From the NCBI GenBank assembly GCA_026415505.1, contig JAOAGY010000003.1, positions 16,334 to 80,333 of the forward strand: DNA of 64,000 nucleotides, given 5' to 3'. The stretch's first letter is position 1; every line of letters starts with the position of its first letter. Under the pieces are notes generated by a model, which was given only the letters and a program-made list of their open reading frames with translations, ran no database searches and had not been told where the DNA came from. Positions 34,447-44,046 of this stretch are shown here, one piece after another. Origin of the DNA: Chlorobiota bacterium. GTDB taxonomy: Bacteria; Bacteroidota; Ignavibacteria; Kapaibacteriales; NICIL-2. Made by a program: the position numbers and the translations under genes.

Positions 34447-35481
34447 ATGGCAGCGATCACCTCACAGCGGCAGCTAACCTTCGAGCAATTGAGCGGACGC
34501 CAAAAAGCGGCATTGCTTCTGATGGCACTCGATGTCGAAACCGCCTCGCAGGTGTTGCGGGCACTCCGTCCGCAGGACATCGAACAAGTCGGCGCCGAGA
34601 TCGCAGCACTCGACGCAGTGCCAAAGGAACTCACTGCTCGTGTCGTGGAGGAATTCTACCAGCTCATCGTCGGTCGCCAGTACGTACTGGCTGGGGGCGT
34701 CGAGTACGCACGGCTATTGCTGGAACGCTCGTTCGGTCCGGAAAAAAGCCGCGACCTGATCGAGAAGGTCAAGATGCTTTCGACGGTCCGGGGTTTCGAC
34801 ATCCTCAAGAAAGCCGATCCCCAGCAACTGGCTAGCTTTTTGTCGAAAGAGCATCCGCAGACGATCGCGCTGCTGTTGTCGCATCTACCGACCAATCAAA
34901 GCGCCGAAGTGCTCGAACGCTTTCCCGACGATCTTCGTGCCGACGTCATCATGCGCATCGCCACAATCGGTAAGGTCTCGCCGGCAATTGTCCAGCAGAT
35001 CGAGCAGGTGGTCGATCAAATCGCCGAACAAACGTTATCGCAGAACATGGCTTCCGCAGGCGGTGCGCAAATCGTCGCCTCGATCCTGAACCTATCGCCG
35101 CCTGCGCTTGCCAAGTCTATCATGGAGCACATTGAGCGTACCAACCCGCAGTTGGCGCAAGACATCAAGCGACTGATGTTCCTGTTCGAGGACATCTTGC
35201 TCATAGACGACCGCGGCATTCAACGCATCCTGCGCGAGGTGGATCGCCGTGATTTGACGTTGGCTCTCAAGGGTGCCGATGAACGGCTCCGCGCAAAGAT
35301 TTTCAAGAACATGTCCGAGCGGGCAGCCAAGGTCGTCAAAGAAGAGCTCGAGCTGATGGGACCGGTAAAGCTAAAGGACGTCGAAGCAGCCCAGCAACGC
35401 ATCGTCGAAATCGTCAAGCGACTGGAAGAGCAAGAGGAGATCACCATCAGCGGACGCGGTCGCGACGAGGTGTACATTTGA
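34447..35481 (+). CDS. fliG: flagellar motor switch protein FliG
   Basis: A 344-residue rotor protein that binds FliF and carries the torque-generating charges. Conserved blocks include LSGRQKAALLLMALD, the middle-domain sequence EHPQTIALLLSHLPTNQSAEV, and the C-terminal torque helix with DDRGIQRILREVDRRDLTLA and ADERLRAKIFKNMSERA. It follows fliF by 4 nt. The flagellar run stops here: the next gene is on the opposite strand only 15 nt later, so fliH, fliI and the export genes must be elsewhere. Confidence 0.97.
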   Translation: MAAITSQRQLTFEQLSGRQKAALLLMALDVETASQVLRALRPQDIEQVGAEIAALDAVPKELTARVVEEFYQLIVGRQYVLAGGVEYARLLLERSFGPEKSRDLIEKVKMLSTVRGFDILKKADPQQLASFLSKEHPQTIALLLSHLPTNQSAEVLERFPDDLRADVIMRIATIGKVSPAIVQQIEQVVDQIAEQTLSQNMASAGGAQIVASILNLSPPALAKSIMEHIERTNPQLAQDIKRLMFLFEDILLIDDRGIQRILREVDRRDLTLALKGADERLRAKIFKNMSERAAKVVKEELELMGPVKLKDVEAAQQRIVEIVKRLEEQEEITISGRGRDEVYI

Positions 35482-35496
35482 CGATAACGCCGACGG

Positions 35497-37443
35497 TTAT
35501 CGGTGTTCGAAGTGTTTTCTCAACTCGTCTGCCAGAGGCAGCCACCGGAGCATGGTTGCCATCCGCCGCGCAGCTTTTGCAGCAAGTCTCCACTGGGGGC
35601 GACCGAGTCGCTCCAGTAGCAGCGCGATATTGCTCAGGGCAATCGTCGTCGTCTGCGGCGAGACGCTTCGCCGCGCCCACAGCGCTGCCTGCTGAGCATG
35701 GTCCCACGCATGGACGAAGCGTTCCTCGCTACTGTCGAGCACGACCGCCATTGTGTACACCAAGCTGACGATTTCTGGCTCGTCACCATCGCCCACCTGG
35801 CTGATCAGCGCAGCAATTCGTTCACGGGCTTGGTGGAAGGAACCGGTATCCACCAACAATCGCACACGGACCAGCTCGACCAAGGTGCGCTCCATTGCTG
35901 TGGCGTGGTCGAGCGAAAGGGACTGAGCCTGCGAGACTGCTGCGGTGATGTCGCCGGCATACCATTGCTCGACGATGCGCTCGAGCATCTCGGGGATATT
36001 GGAGTCCTCTTCGCTTGCACTACTCGCCTCTGTTGCGGCACGCATTGCCACTGTCTGCTGCGCATAGTCGGCGATCAGTTCGTGACCGGCATTGGATGCC
36101 TGGCGAGACAGCTCTTCCATAACGCGCGCGGCAGTTTCAGGATCGCTCGCCTCCAGATAATGTGCTGCGATCAGCGGCGCGAGCTGCTCGGCGAGCGCTT
36201 CGTCGTGCGCAGTGTGGGATTGCTGCTGAAGAATCGCCGCAATGCGACTGTGGAGTTCGACTCGCTCTTCGTGTTCGAGATACTCGACAAAGAAGCGATA
36301 GTAACCAGCGTGCGTGAAAGTGTACACCGTCGTTTCGACGCCGTAGAGTCTGCGCATACCGAGGCTGCGGAGAACTCCCGTCCGCTGTTGGAGTGAGCGC
36401 AGTAGCCGTACCGTCGAAATCGGATCGCGCTGGAGCAGTTGCGCGACGATGAACACGCTGCATGTGATTCCTTCGGCAGCACATGTTGCCAGCACCAGTT
36501 TATCCTCCTCGGTGAGAGCACCAAGCGTCTGCTCGATGAGAAGGTTCAACGATGCCGGACGATAGTCGGTTCGCAACAGTTCGGTTTGCAGTGTTCCATC
36601 CGGTGCGAACGGTGGATGCTGGCGGAAGTACTGCAAGTACGCCATCACAACAGCAGGCACTCCACCGGACTGATGGAGGAGCCATTCATCGAACACCGGA
36701 TCGGGACGGTACGAGTCGAGCATAGTCACGGCGAGCTGACGGATCTCGCTTGTCGAAAGCACCGGTAGTTCGATGCAGTGCATCCCGCCTTGTCGTCGCT
36801 GAGCGAGCCACGTCTCGAAAGGAATGTTCTGTGCTTCGACAACCGACGGTTCGTAAGCGAGCACGACGACAAGCGGCGCCCGACGCTCGGTCGTAGCCAG
36901 ATGGTCGAGCACCTCCACCGATGCAGCATCTATCCACTGCGCATCGTCGAGTAGAATAACCAGCGGCGTTTCCTCGGCGATCGCCAGCAGGCTGTCTGCC
37001 ATCGCCGCAGTTTCTGGTAGCTGTCGGCGATACGTCTCGCGGCGGAACTCGCGCATATCGCGCATTACTTCCTTGGCGACATCGAAAATCGAGCCGACCA
37101 GCGGAATCATTCCCAACACCGACAAACCGATGTTGACCAGCAATCGGCGTTTGGCTCGCTGCTGAGGATCGTTGAGCGCGTGCTCGACCGCCTTGACAAA
37201 CGGATACAGCGGCTGGACAAGCGGCACCGTTTGCGAACCGAGTGGCGACGGACATTCCACCGACACAACACTGAACGTGTGTGGCAATGCCGCCCGACAC
37301 TGCTCCAGGAAGGTCGTTTTTCCGTAGCCGCTCTCGCCAGCGACAGCAATGAAGCCGACGCGTTTGCTTTCGACCGCTCGCTGCACCTGTACCGTAACCT
37401 CGGCGACGAGTTCAGCTCGCACATCCGACAGATTGCCCATCAT
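35497..37443 (-). CDS. STAND-type AAA ATPase with TPR-like C-terminus
   Basis: A 648-residue protein. Walker A GESGYGKTT lies at about residues 36-44 and Walker B PLVILLDDAQWID at about 155-167. The arrangement resembles AAA_16/MalT-like signal-transduction ATPases. The C-terminal half is helical with TPR-like repeats (RERIAALISQVGD..., SEERFVHAWDHAQQAALWAR). No DNA-binding or effector domain is seen at either end. The ATG at 37443 overlaps the stop of the permease gene, so translation is coupled. An in-frame open stretch continues upstream but is the shadow of the permease. The role is unknown. Confidence 0.75.
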   Translation of the reverse strand: MMGNLSDVRAELVAEVTVQVQRAVESKRVGFIAVAGESGYGKTTFLEQCRAALPHTFSVVSVECPSPLGSQTVPLVQPLYPFVKAVEHALNDPQQRAKRRLLVNIGLSVLGMIPLVGSIFDVAKEVMRDMREFRRETYRRQLPETAAMADSLLAIAEETPLVILLDDAQWIDAASVEVLDHLATTERRAPLVVVLAYEPSVVEAQNIPFETWLAQRRQGGMHCIELPVLSTSEIRQLAVTMLDSYRPDPVFDEWLLHQSGGVPAVVMAYLQYFRQHPPFAPDGTLQTELLRTDYRPASLNLLIEQTLGALTEEDKLVLATCAAEGITCSVFIVAQLLQRDPISTVRLLRSLQQRTGVLRSLGMRRLYGVETTVYTFTHAGYYRFFVEYLEHEERVELHSRIAAILQQQSHTAHDEALAEQLAPLIAAHYLEASDPETAARVMEELSRQASNAGHELIADYAQQTVAMRAATEASSASEEDSNIPEMLERIVEQWYAGDITAAVSQAQSLSLDHATAMERTLVELVRVRLLVDTGSFHQARERIAALISQVGDGDEPEIVSLVYTMAVVLDSSEERFVHAWDHAQQAALWARRSVSPQTTTIALSNIALLLERLGRPQWRLAAKAARRMATMLRWLPLADELRKHFEHR

Positions 37444-38354
37444 CGTTGCGCTCGGTACGATGGCAAAACCGTCCGCATCAGTCGCATCTGCCCCCACGAC
37501 GCAGCGACGATAACGACGAATACCACGACCGCAATCGCCGCTGCATATCCCATCCCGTCGGTTCGCTCGAAGGCGTTTCGATACACTTCGTACACGAGCG
37601 TCGTCGTAGTGCCTTCCAGCGGACCGCCTCGTGTCATCACGTACACTTCGACGAAGACCTGGAGCGACTTGATCGTGTTCATCACCAGCACGAACAGCAG
37701 CGTCGGTTTCAAGAGCGGCAGCGTGATCCAGCGGAATTGTTGCCACGCAGTCGCCCCGCTGAGCGTCGCCGCTTCGTAGAGTTGACGGGGAATCGTTTGC
37801 AAGCCAGCCAACACGATCACCATGTAGTATCCAGTCGCCATCCATACATCCATCGCCATGATCGAACCGAGAGCTGTCGTTGGCTCGAGCAGCCATCCCC
37901 GCTCCGGATGCGGTAGTCCCAGCATCCGACACACGGCATTGAGATAACCGTCGCGAGCGTACAGATTGGTGAACACCAAAGCAACAACGACCAACGAGGT
38001 GACCGTCGGCAGAAAGTATGCTGCACGCAACACCGAACCGAGCCATCGAGAGGTAAACCGATCGAGCATAACCGCCAGCGCCAGTGCTGCTGCGGTCGTC
38101 GCAGGCACTGTCCCGACCGTGAACACGACTGTATTGATCAGCGCACGCCAGACGAGTTGATCATCGAACAACGCAGCAAAGTTCGTCAGCCCGATCCATT
38201 GCCGTTGACCGGTGAGGGTCGAATAGGCGCTCATGCTGAGCCAGAATGCCTCCACCAACGGATACAGCCAGAACACAACGAACGTTACCAGCCACGGGGC
38301 TATCAACACCAGACCGTAGCGATACTGTTGCCGCGCGATATGCCGCTCGCTCAT
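37440..38354 (-). CDS. lone MalF/UgpA-type sugar ABC permease
   Basis: A 304-residue inner-membrane permease with six hydrophobic segments and the EAA loop EAATLSGATAWQQFRWITLP. The family imports carbohydrates or glycerol-3-phosphate together with a MalG-type partner, a binding protein and a MalK-type ATPase. None of these is present here. Instead it is coupled on both sides (ATGA) to a secreted protein gene and a STAND ATPase. The partners may be elsewhere, or the permease has been recruited to another task. Confidence 0.85.
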   Translation of the reverse strand: MSERHIARQQYRYGLVLIAPWLVTFVVFWLYPLVEAFWLSMSAYSTLTGQRQWIGLTNFAALFDDQLVWRALINTVVFTVGTVPATTAAALALAVMLDRFTSRWLGSVLRAAYFLPTVTSLVVVALVFTNLYARDGYLNAVCRMLGLPHPERGWLLEPTTALGSIMAMDVWMATGYYMVIVLAGLQTIPRQLYEAATLSGATAWQQFRWITLPLLKPTLLFVLVMNTIKSLQVFVEVYVMTRGGPLEGTTTTLVYEVYRNAFERTDGMGYAAAIAVVVFVVIVAASWGQMRLMRTVLPSYRAQR

Positions 38355-39211
38355 CGCCGTTGGTTTCGACGGTTGCCAATTCTCTGCGAGCGATGGGCTG
38401 CTGCTGGGATCGTCACCGAAAATGTGGCAGCAGGTCCGTATCCATCGCTACTGCCGATCGGCAGGCTACTATGGAGATCGAGCGCTTGCACAGTCCAAAC
38501 GTAGCGACCCACGTCGAGTCTCCGTGCATGCCACACGAACGCATCGGCATCGCATATCCTCTGCTCCACCAACGGTGGCTGCAGCCGGATTGCTTCTGCA
38601 ACAGCGAGCGTATCGGGTAGCCGGAAGCACCGTACCACGTAGCATGTGCCCCGACGATGCGGCTGGACAGGCAACCACGCAAGCCGCACACTGCTTTTGC
38701 GATCGCTGACGACTACCGTGTTGTCGCCGACGGGGGCAAGCGGCACCGGCACGGTGTACGAAAACGTGCGCAACACCCTGCACACAGGTTCGGCGAAGTG
38801 TTCGATCCCCATCGAGTCGGTCACAGCGATGCAGAGGCTGACGATTCCCGTGTCCGCGAGTGCTTGCCACGCCGGATCGCTCCTATGGGCATCGCCTGTT
38901 AGAATCAATTTCCCGAACACATCTGCACCTTCCAGGCGGACGGTTTCACCAGGTACAACCGTCGCCATGTGTTCACGCGGGAGCTTCGTTCGCGCCAGGA
39001 TTCTTCCATCCTTGGTAATCACGGCACGCAGGGCGAACCGTATCGTCCGATCGGAGCGATTGCTAATGTCAACGCGTACTGCCTGCCATTCGGCGACGTA
39101 ATTCGACAGCACGCTATCGCATCGAAGCTCGCTCTGCAATGGGTAGATCACCTGCTGCGCTGCGGCGGCAGTCAGCACCCAGAGCATGAAGAAAAGCCAA
39201 GCGACCGGCAT
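38351..39211 (-). CDS. secreted hypothetical protein
   Basis: A 286-residue protein. The signal peptide MPVAWLFFMLWVLTAAAA is followed by beta-rich segments that look like two fibronectin- or Ig-like modules (WQAVRVDISNRSDRTIRFAL and SSVRLAWLPVQPHRRGTCYV). The C-terminus is basic (RSQRIGNRRNQRR) and there is no T9SS tail, so a periplasmic location is likely. It is the first gene of the operon with the permease and the STAND ATPase. I do not recognise the family. Confidence 0.65.
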   Translation of the reverse strand: MPVAWLFFMLWVLTAAAAQQVIYPLQSELRCDSVLSNYVAEWQAVRVDISNRSDRTIRFALRAVITKDGRILARTKLPREHMATVVPGETVRLEGADVFGKLILTGDAHRSDPAWQALADTGIVSLCIAVTDSMGIEHFAEPVCRVLRTFSYTVPVPLAPVGDNTVVVSDRKSSVRLAWLPVQPHRRGTCYVVRCFRLPDTLAVAEAIRLQPPLVEQRICDADAFVWHARRLDVGRYVWTVQALDLHSSLPIGSSDGYGPAATFSVTIPAAAHRSQRIGNRRNQRR

Positions 39212-39242
39212 TCTACGCGCGTCGGTTTCTTATCATTGCATG

Positions 39243-39250
39243 CAAAGATA
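39243..39250 (-). promoter_or_regulatory. -7 element TATCTTTG(C) of the secreted protein/permease/STAND operon
   Basis: Minus-strand TATCTTTGC is a perfect TAnnTTTGC, 32 nt before the ATG at 39211. It lies in the 74-nt divergent gap to the isomerase gene. Confidence 0.6.
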
Positions 39251-39285
39251 CCAGCACGTGTTCAACGACAGAGAGGTTTTCTCCG

Positions 39286-40365
39286 ATGGCAACGGCAGCC
39301 AAATTGTTCGACCACGATCGCTCGAACATGCGAGCGGTACTCCGCACATTCCCCGAGCAGGTGCGACACGCCGTACAAATCGCCGAGCAGGTTCCACCGT
39401 TGCACGGCATCGAATTGCGTGCCGAGGTCGTTGTCGCTGGTGTCGGTGGCTCGGCGATCGGCGCCGATCTGGTGCGTTCGTACTGTGCCGCGCTTCGAGG
39501 CGCCCAGCGACTGCGCATCAATGTCTGGCGAGGTTACGGTGCACCACCGTTTTTGGACAGATCGAGCGTTCTCGTCGCAAGCTCGTATAGTGGCGACACC
39601 GAAGAAACACTCTCTGTCTATGCAGACGCACGAAAGCGAACAACTCACCTGTACTGCATCACCACCGGCGGGCAACTGGCCAGATTGGCAAAACGCCACC
39701 GCGTTCCGTGCATTCTCATCCCAGCCGGATTTCAACCCCGAGCGGCAATCGGATACTCGTTTTTTCCCTTGTTGGGATTAGTACTCGGTCATCCTGCCGT
39801 CGAAGACACTGCACGACGAACAGTGCAGAGATCGATCCCCGAAACAATCGAGGTACTCGAACAATTGTCGGAAGAATGCGCCGAGCCAACGCCGGACAAC
39901 CCAGCGTTGGCACTGGCAAAACTTTTGCGCGAACGATTGCCAGTTGTCTATGGCGCCTATGAACGCACCGATGCTATCGCCCTCCGGTGGCGCGGGCAAA
40001 TTCAGGAGAATGCCAAGCAACTGGCGTTCTCGCATCTGCTTCCTGAAATGAATCACAACGAAATCAACGGTTGGCACTATCCACCGGAGCTGGTACGACG
40101 CTCGGTTGTGCTGTTGCTCCGCGACCGCGACGATCATCGTCGCATTGCGCTCAGATTCGATGCACTCGCCGACATATTGCGGCGAGCGAAAGTCGCCGCT
40201 GTTCGGACAGTCGAAGGACGCGGCAACAGTCTGCTCGCACGAACGATGAGCCTGGTCTATCTGGGAGACTGGACAAGCTACTATCTGGCACTGCTCAATG
40301 GTGTCGATCCGACACCCGTTCCTGTCATTTCGCGCTTGAAGCACATTCTTGCTACCGCTCGATGA
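39286..40365 (+). CDS. bifunctional phosphoglucose/phosphomannose isomerase-like SIS protein
   Basis: A 359-residue protein of the Pgi/Pmi family with two SIS domains. The first has VVVAGVGGSAIGADLV (residues ~48-63) and SSYSGDTEETLSVYADA. The C-terminal part carries SHLLPEMNHNEINGW with the Glu and His of the active site. It interconverts glucose-6-P/fructose-6-P and mannose-6-P/fructose-6-P, linking glycolysis to sugar nucleotides. GAGAGG lies 9 nt before the ATG. The stop overlaps fmt by ATGA. Confidence 0.9.
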   Translation: MATAAKLFDHDRSNMRAVLRTFPEQVRHAVQIAEQVPPLHGIELRAEVVVAGVGGSAIGADLVRSYCAALRGAQRLRINVWRGYGAPPFLDRSSVLVASSYSGDTEETLSVYADARKRTTHLYCITTGGQLARLAKRHRVPCILIPAGFQPRAAIGYSFFPLLGLVLGHPAVEDTARRTVQRSIPETIEVLEQLSEECAEPTPDNPALALAKLLRERLPVVYGAYERTDAIALRWRGQIQENAKQLAFSHLLPEMNHNEINGWHYPPELVRRSVVLLLRDRDDHRRIALRFDALADILRRAKVAAVRTVEGRGNSLLARTMSLVYLGDWTSYYLALLNGVDPTPVPVISRLKHILATAR

Positions 40366-41327
40366 GCGTGCCGAGCATAGTGTTTTTCGGCACTCCACCG
40401 ATCGCAGTTCCGACGCTGGAGCGGCTCCATCGCGACTGGAGTGTCTCTGCGGTTGTCACACTCCCCGATGCACCCGCAGGACGGGGAAGGCATCGGCAAT
40501 CGCCAGCGGTCAAGGTTGCTGCCGAGCGACTTGGTATCCGAACGATTTTCCAACCGCAGTCGCTCAGCGATGCTGCATTCGTCGAACAACTGGCTGCACT
40601 CGATGCGGATATTTTCTGCGTGTTTGCATTTCGCATTCTGCCGCGCGTGTTGCTGGGACTTCCATCGTTGGCATTCAACGTCCATCCGAGTTTGCTACCG
40701 AAATTCCGCGGTCCGGCTCCGATCGCTCACACGATCATCGCCGGCGAGCTCCAAACAGGCGTGACGACGTTTGTCTTGAGCGAGAAAGTCGATGCCGGCA
40801 TGATTCTCTTGCAAGAGTCGCTGTCGATCAGCGATGGATTGACTGCTGGCGAACTGGCTGAGATATTGGCGCCGCGATGCGCCGACTTGGCTAGCCGCAC
40901 GATCGCAGCATGGATGAACGGCACGCTCGTTCCGACACCACAAGACGAGCGGCTTGCGACCGCCGCACCGAAACTCCATCCCGAAACAGCGTGGATAGAC
41001 TGGCGCCGCGACTGCCGTACCGTCCGAAACTGGATTCACGGACATTCGCCCCAGCCAGGTGCGTGGACTCTGATGGACGGCACACGGCTCAAAGTCTATC
41101 GTGCCCGTCTCATCGAGGAAGAATCCTCGCATCAGCTTGCCGGTGTATGGCGCATGACCGACTCGGCATGGCAGGTCGCCTGTGGACGTGGCACGCTCGA
41201 ACTCCACGAAATCCAACTGCCCGGCAAACGCGCAGTGGCAGTTGCCGATTTCCTCCGCGGCTGGCGGGGACATCGAGAGGGCGTCTTCTCACTCCCGGAA
41301 CAGAAGCACGATGGAACCTCTGGCTGA
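40362..41327 (+). CDS. fmt: methionyl-tRNA formyltransferase
   Basis: A 321-residue enzyme that formylates initiator Met-tRNA with 10-formyl-THF. The N-terminal domain begins SIVFFGTPPIAVPTLERL. The catalytic block AFNVHPSLLPKFRGPAPI holds the Asn and His, and the Asp is in SEKVDAGMILLQ. A C-terminal Fmt domain follows (WIDWRRDCRTVRNWIHGHSP). Partner def (peptide deformylase) is not adjacent. The start is fixed by the ATGA overlap with the isomerase gene. Its 3' end overlaps the phosphodiesterase gene by 17 nt. Confidence 0.96.
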   Translation: MSVPSIVFFGTPPIAVPTLERLHRDWSVSAVVTLPDAPAGRGRHRQSPAVKVAAERLGIRTIFQPQSLSDAAFVEQLAALDADIFCVFAFRILPRVLLGLPSLAFNVHPSLLPKFRGPAPIAHTIIAGELQTGVTTFVLSEKVDAGMILLQESLSISDGLTAGELAEILAPRCADLASRTIAAWMNGTLVPTPQDERLATAAPKLHPETAWIDWRRDCRTVRNWIHGHSPQPGAWTLMDGTRLKVYRARLIEEESSHQLAGVWRMTDSAWQVACGRGTLELHEIQLPGKRAVAVADFLRGWRGHREGVFSLPEQKHDGTSG

Positions 41328-42087
41328 ATTCGTTCGCTCGCATCCGCGCTTTGTCGTGGCGCACCGCGGCGCGTCGGCAGTAGCGCCAGAAAACACGCTC
41401 GCCGCGATCGAATCAGCTATCGAAGCAGGTGCGCCGATGGTGGAAGTAGATGTCCAGCTTACCAGCGACAAGCACGTCGTGCTCTTTCACGATCGCACGC
41501 TCCGACGCACCACCGGCGAACGTGGTCGAACACATCGTATCACCTATCGCGAGCTATCGCAGCTCGACGCCGGGGAATGGTTCAGCACGACATATCGCGG
41601 CGAGCGAGTACCACTGCTGGAAGACGCTCTTCGCCTGTTGGCGCGACACGATCGATACGCCAGCATCGAGATCAAGCCCCCTGCTCCTCAGGAAGATTTC
41701 GCCGTTCGCTTGGAACGTATCGCCGAGGTCGTCGAGCGCTGCGGCATGATCGAGCAGGTACTCTTTACATCGTTCCATCACGACTCGCTCCGTCTGCTGC
41801 GAGAAATGCTCAGCCATTGCCATACTGCTGCGATCAATGTGCCCGGGGACCGACGCAGACCGTCGGACATCGCGCGCCGGATCGGCTGCGAAGCGTTCGT
41901 GTGTTCGCTGCGCGAATGCACGCGATGGCGCATCGAGGACGCCGTTGCCAGCGGTCTCTACGTTGGCGTGTACACGGTCAATACCGTTCGTCAACTCGAT
42001 CGAGTGCTCCGCTATCCTGTCACCGCAATCGTCAGCAACCATCCGGAGCTGATTCTCCGAGCGCTCGCCGATCGTGCAGCATCGTAG
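41311..42087 (+). CDS. ugpQ: glycerophosphodiester phosphodiesterase
   Basis: A 258-residue cytoplasmic GDPD. The metal and active-site residues are in VVAHRGASAVAPENT (His, Arg, Glu), MVEVDVQLTSD (Glu, Asp) and VVLFHDRTL (His). The C-terminal VGVYTVNTVRQLDRVL strand is typical. It hydrolyses deacylated phospholipids to glycerol-3-phosphate and an alcohol. The ATG at 41311 lies within the end of fmt, so it belongs to the same transcript. Confidence 0.94.
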   Translation: MEPLAEFVRSHPRFVVAHRGASAVAPENTLAAIESAIEAGAPMVEVDVQLTSDKHVVLFHDRTLRRTTGERGRTHRITYRELSQLDAGEWFSTTYRGERVPLLEDALRLLARHDRYASIEIKPPAPQEDFAVRLERIAEVVERCGMIEQVLFTSFHHDSLRLLREMLSHCHTAAINVPGDRRRPSDIARRIGCEAFVCSLRECTRWRIEDAVASGLYVGVYTVNTVRQLDRVLRYPVTAIVSNHPELILRALADRAAS

Positions 42088-42160
42088 CACGAGCACCGGC
42101 TCGGCGGCAGAGTAACGATTTGGTAACATGCCAAAACTCGTCTCCCTCTGGCACGACCAG

Positions 42161-42168
42161 TATTTTCG
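42161..42168 (+). promoter_or_regulatory. -7-like element TATTTTCG(C) of the pst operon
   Basis: TATTTTCGC differs from TAnnTTTGC by one T-to-C change and lies 28 nt before the pstC ATG. An inverted repeat TTTGG-N7-CCAAA is centred about 40 nt further upstream and might be a regulator site. No canonical Pho box is seen. Confidence 0.4.
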
Positions 42169-42196
42169 CAGTCGGTAAGTGTTCGACCATCGCTGC

Positions 42197-43168
42197 ATGT
42201 CTGCTGACGTTACGACGACTTCTCCGATAGCTCCTTCTCGATCGCTTTTGAGCAAGCGCTCCAGCAAGGTCGGCAACACCGTCTTTGTCGCCATCTGTGC
42301 GGTGGCGGGCGCGTCGGTACTGTTGATCGTGACAGCGATCGTTGTGCAACTCGTTGTCGAATCGCAGCCGACCATTCGGCGATTCGGCATCAGTTTCCTG
42401 ACGCGCTCGGTATGGGACCCTGTGGCGGAAGATTTCGGAGCGCTACCGTTCATCTATGGCACTCTTGTGTCGTCGTTGCTGGCGATGATCATCGCCGTAC
42501 CGCTGAGCGTCGGTGCAGCGATATTCCTTGCCGAGATAGCACGAGGCTGGCTGAGGTCGGTTGTTTCGTTCCTGATCGAGGCGCTGGCTGCGGTTCCGAG
42601 CGTCGTCTATGGCATCTGGGGAGTGTTCATCCTCGTGCCTTGGCTGACCGAGCATGTAGCGACACCGCTGGCAGAACGATGGGGTGAGCATATCCCGCTG
42701 TTGGCTCCCCCCGCGATCGGACCGAGCATGCTCAGTGCTGCCGTGATTTTGGCGATCATGGTCACTCCGATCGTTGCATCGGTGGCACGCGACGTATTGT
42801 CGGCAATACCGCGGATGCAACGCGAGGCAGCCTACGCACTCGGCGCCACGCGATGGGAGGTCATTCGTACAGTGCTCGGTTCTGCCCGATGGGGAATTTT
42901 CGGGGCAATCGTGCTCGGTTTGGGTCGTGCACTCGGCGAAACGATGGCTGTCACGATGGTCATCGGTAACGATCCTTCGATTCACGTGAGCATTCTCCAA
43001 CCAGCGTACACATTGTCGTCGGTCATTGCCAATGAATTCACCGAAGCGACGACGCCGCTCTACTTGAGCGCACTCGTAACGCTGGGATTGGTGTTGCTAC
43101 TGGCGACACTCGTCGTCAATATCGTCGCTCGCGTGTTGGTGTGGAGTGTTGCTCGACGCTATCGGTAA
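42197..43168 (+). CDS. pstC: phosphate ABC transporter permease PstC
   Basis: A 323-residue permease with six membrane helices. Family marks are [39 protein letters not shown] and the EAA loop [20 protein letters not shown]. It forms the inner-membrane channel with PstA for high-affinity phosphate import. The ATG at 42197 is favoured over the GTG at 42179, which is closer to the -7 element. No pstS precedes it, unlike most pst operons. Confidence 0.96.
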   Translation: MSADVTTTSPIAPSRSLLSKRSSKVGNTVFVAICAVAGASVLLIVTAIVVQLVVESQPTIRRFGISFLTRSVWDPVAEDFGALPFIYGTLVSSLLAMIIAVPLSVGAAIFLAEIARGWLRSVVSFLIEALAAVPSVVYGIWGVFILVPWLTEHVATPLAERWGEHIPLLAPPAIGPSMLSAAVILAIMVTPIVASVARDVLSAIPRMQREAAYALGATRWEVIRTVLGSARWGIFGAIVLGLGRALGETMAVTMVIGNDPSIHVSILQPAYTLSSVIANEFTEATTPLYLSALVTLGLVLLLATLVVNIVARVLVWSVARRYR

Positions 43169-43173
43169 CGCCG

Positions 43174-44046
43174 ATGGAACGACGGCTCATTTTCTCTCGT
43201 TCGACCGACGTCCGCCGCCGGATCACCAGCATCATAACTCTGGCGATGGTGGCGTTAGCAACCGCTATTGTTTTGGTTCCGTTGATAGCGGTCGTGTGGT
43301 ACACCGTGGGAGAAGGAATCGCCGGACTGACATGGGAATTTTTCACGCACCTACCGACACCGGTCGGCGAAAGCGGCGGTGGGATGGCAAATGCGATAGT
43401 CGGCAGCGGTATTGTCGTGGGGCTGGCTTCAGTGGTGGCTGTTCCTGTCGGGATCGCAGCCGCGATCTTCATCACCGAATATGCCTCGGCACGTTTGGCA
43501 TCGGCAATCCGTTTCGTGACCGAGATTATGCTCGGCTTGCCTTCGATTTTGCTCGGCATTTTTACGTATGCGGTACTCGTCAAACCGATGGGACGGTTTT
43601 CCGCATACGCTGGTGCGCTGGCGCTGAGCATCGTGATGTTGCCGATCGTCATCAAAACGACGGAGGAAATTCTCCGCCTGGTGCCTCAGCACATACGCGA
43701 AGCCGGACTCGCATTAGGCATACCGCAGTGGGTCGTCGTGCTCCGTATCGTACTCCGGGCTGCGGTCCGAGGTATTTTGACCGGCGTATTGTTGTCGGTG
43801 GCACGAGCAGCCGGCGAGACGGCGCCGCTGCTTTTTACGGCGCTCAACAATCGCTTCTGGCACAGCGGTCTCGACCAGCCTATTGCGACGTTGCCTGTGC
43901 AGATTTTCACCTATGCCGTTGCGCCGTACGACGACTGGCATCGGCAAGCATGGGCAGGAGCACTCGTCCTCATTGCGTTAGTGCTCGTGCTCAGTATTGT
44001 GCTGCGCCTGGTAGTTTCGCGAACACAACTCGACTCCGAGCAGTGA
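43174..44046 (+). CDS. pstA: phosphate ABC transporter permease PstA
   Basis: A 290-residue permease. Characteristic blocks are [40 protein letters not shown] and the coupling loop [20 protein letters not shown]. It pairs with PstC. It begins 5 nt after the pstC stop and its TGA overlaps the pstB ATG (TGATG). Confidence 0.96.
   Translation: MERRLIFSRSTDVRRRITSIITLAMVALATAIVLVPLIAVVWYTVGEGIAGLTWEFFTHLPTPVGESGGGMANAIVGSGIVVGLASVVAVPVGIAAAIFITEYASARLASAIRFVTEIMLGLPSILLGIFTYAVLVKPMGRFSAYAGALALSIVMLPIVIKTTEEILRLVPQHIREAGLALGIPQWVVVLRIVLRAAVRGILTGVLLSVARAAGETAPLLFTALNNRFWHSGLDQPIATLPVQIFTYAVAPYDDWHRQAWAGALVLIALVLVLSIVLRLVVSRTQLDSEQ

Noticed and set aside
35482..35502. CGATAAC-N7-GTTATCG hairpin between fliG and the STAND ATPase gene
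   Set aside because: Only seven pairs, no T-tract, and partly inside the ATPase gene; too weak for a terminator call.
37444..38046. In-frame 5' extension of the STAND ATPase gene
   Set aside because: It overlaps the permease gene in another frame; the ATGA junction at 37440-37443 gives a natural start.
42147..42165. TGGCAC near the pst promoter as a sigma-54 site
   Set aside because: No TTGC/GC at the -12 position; a TATTTTCG -7 element explains the start better.
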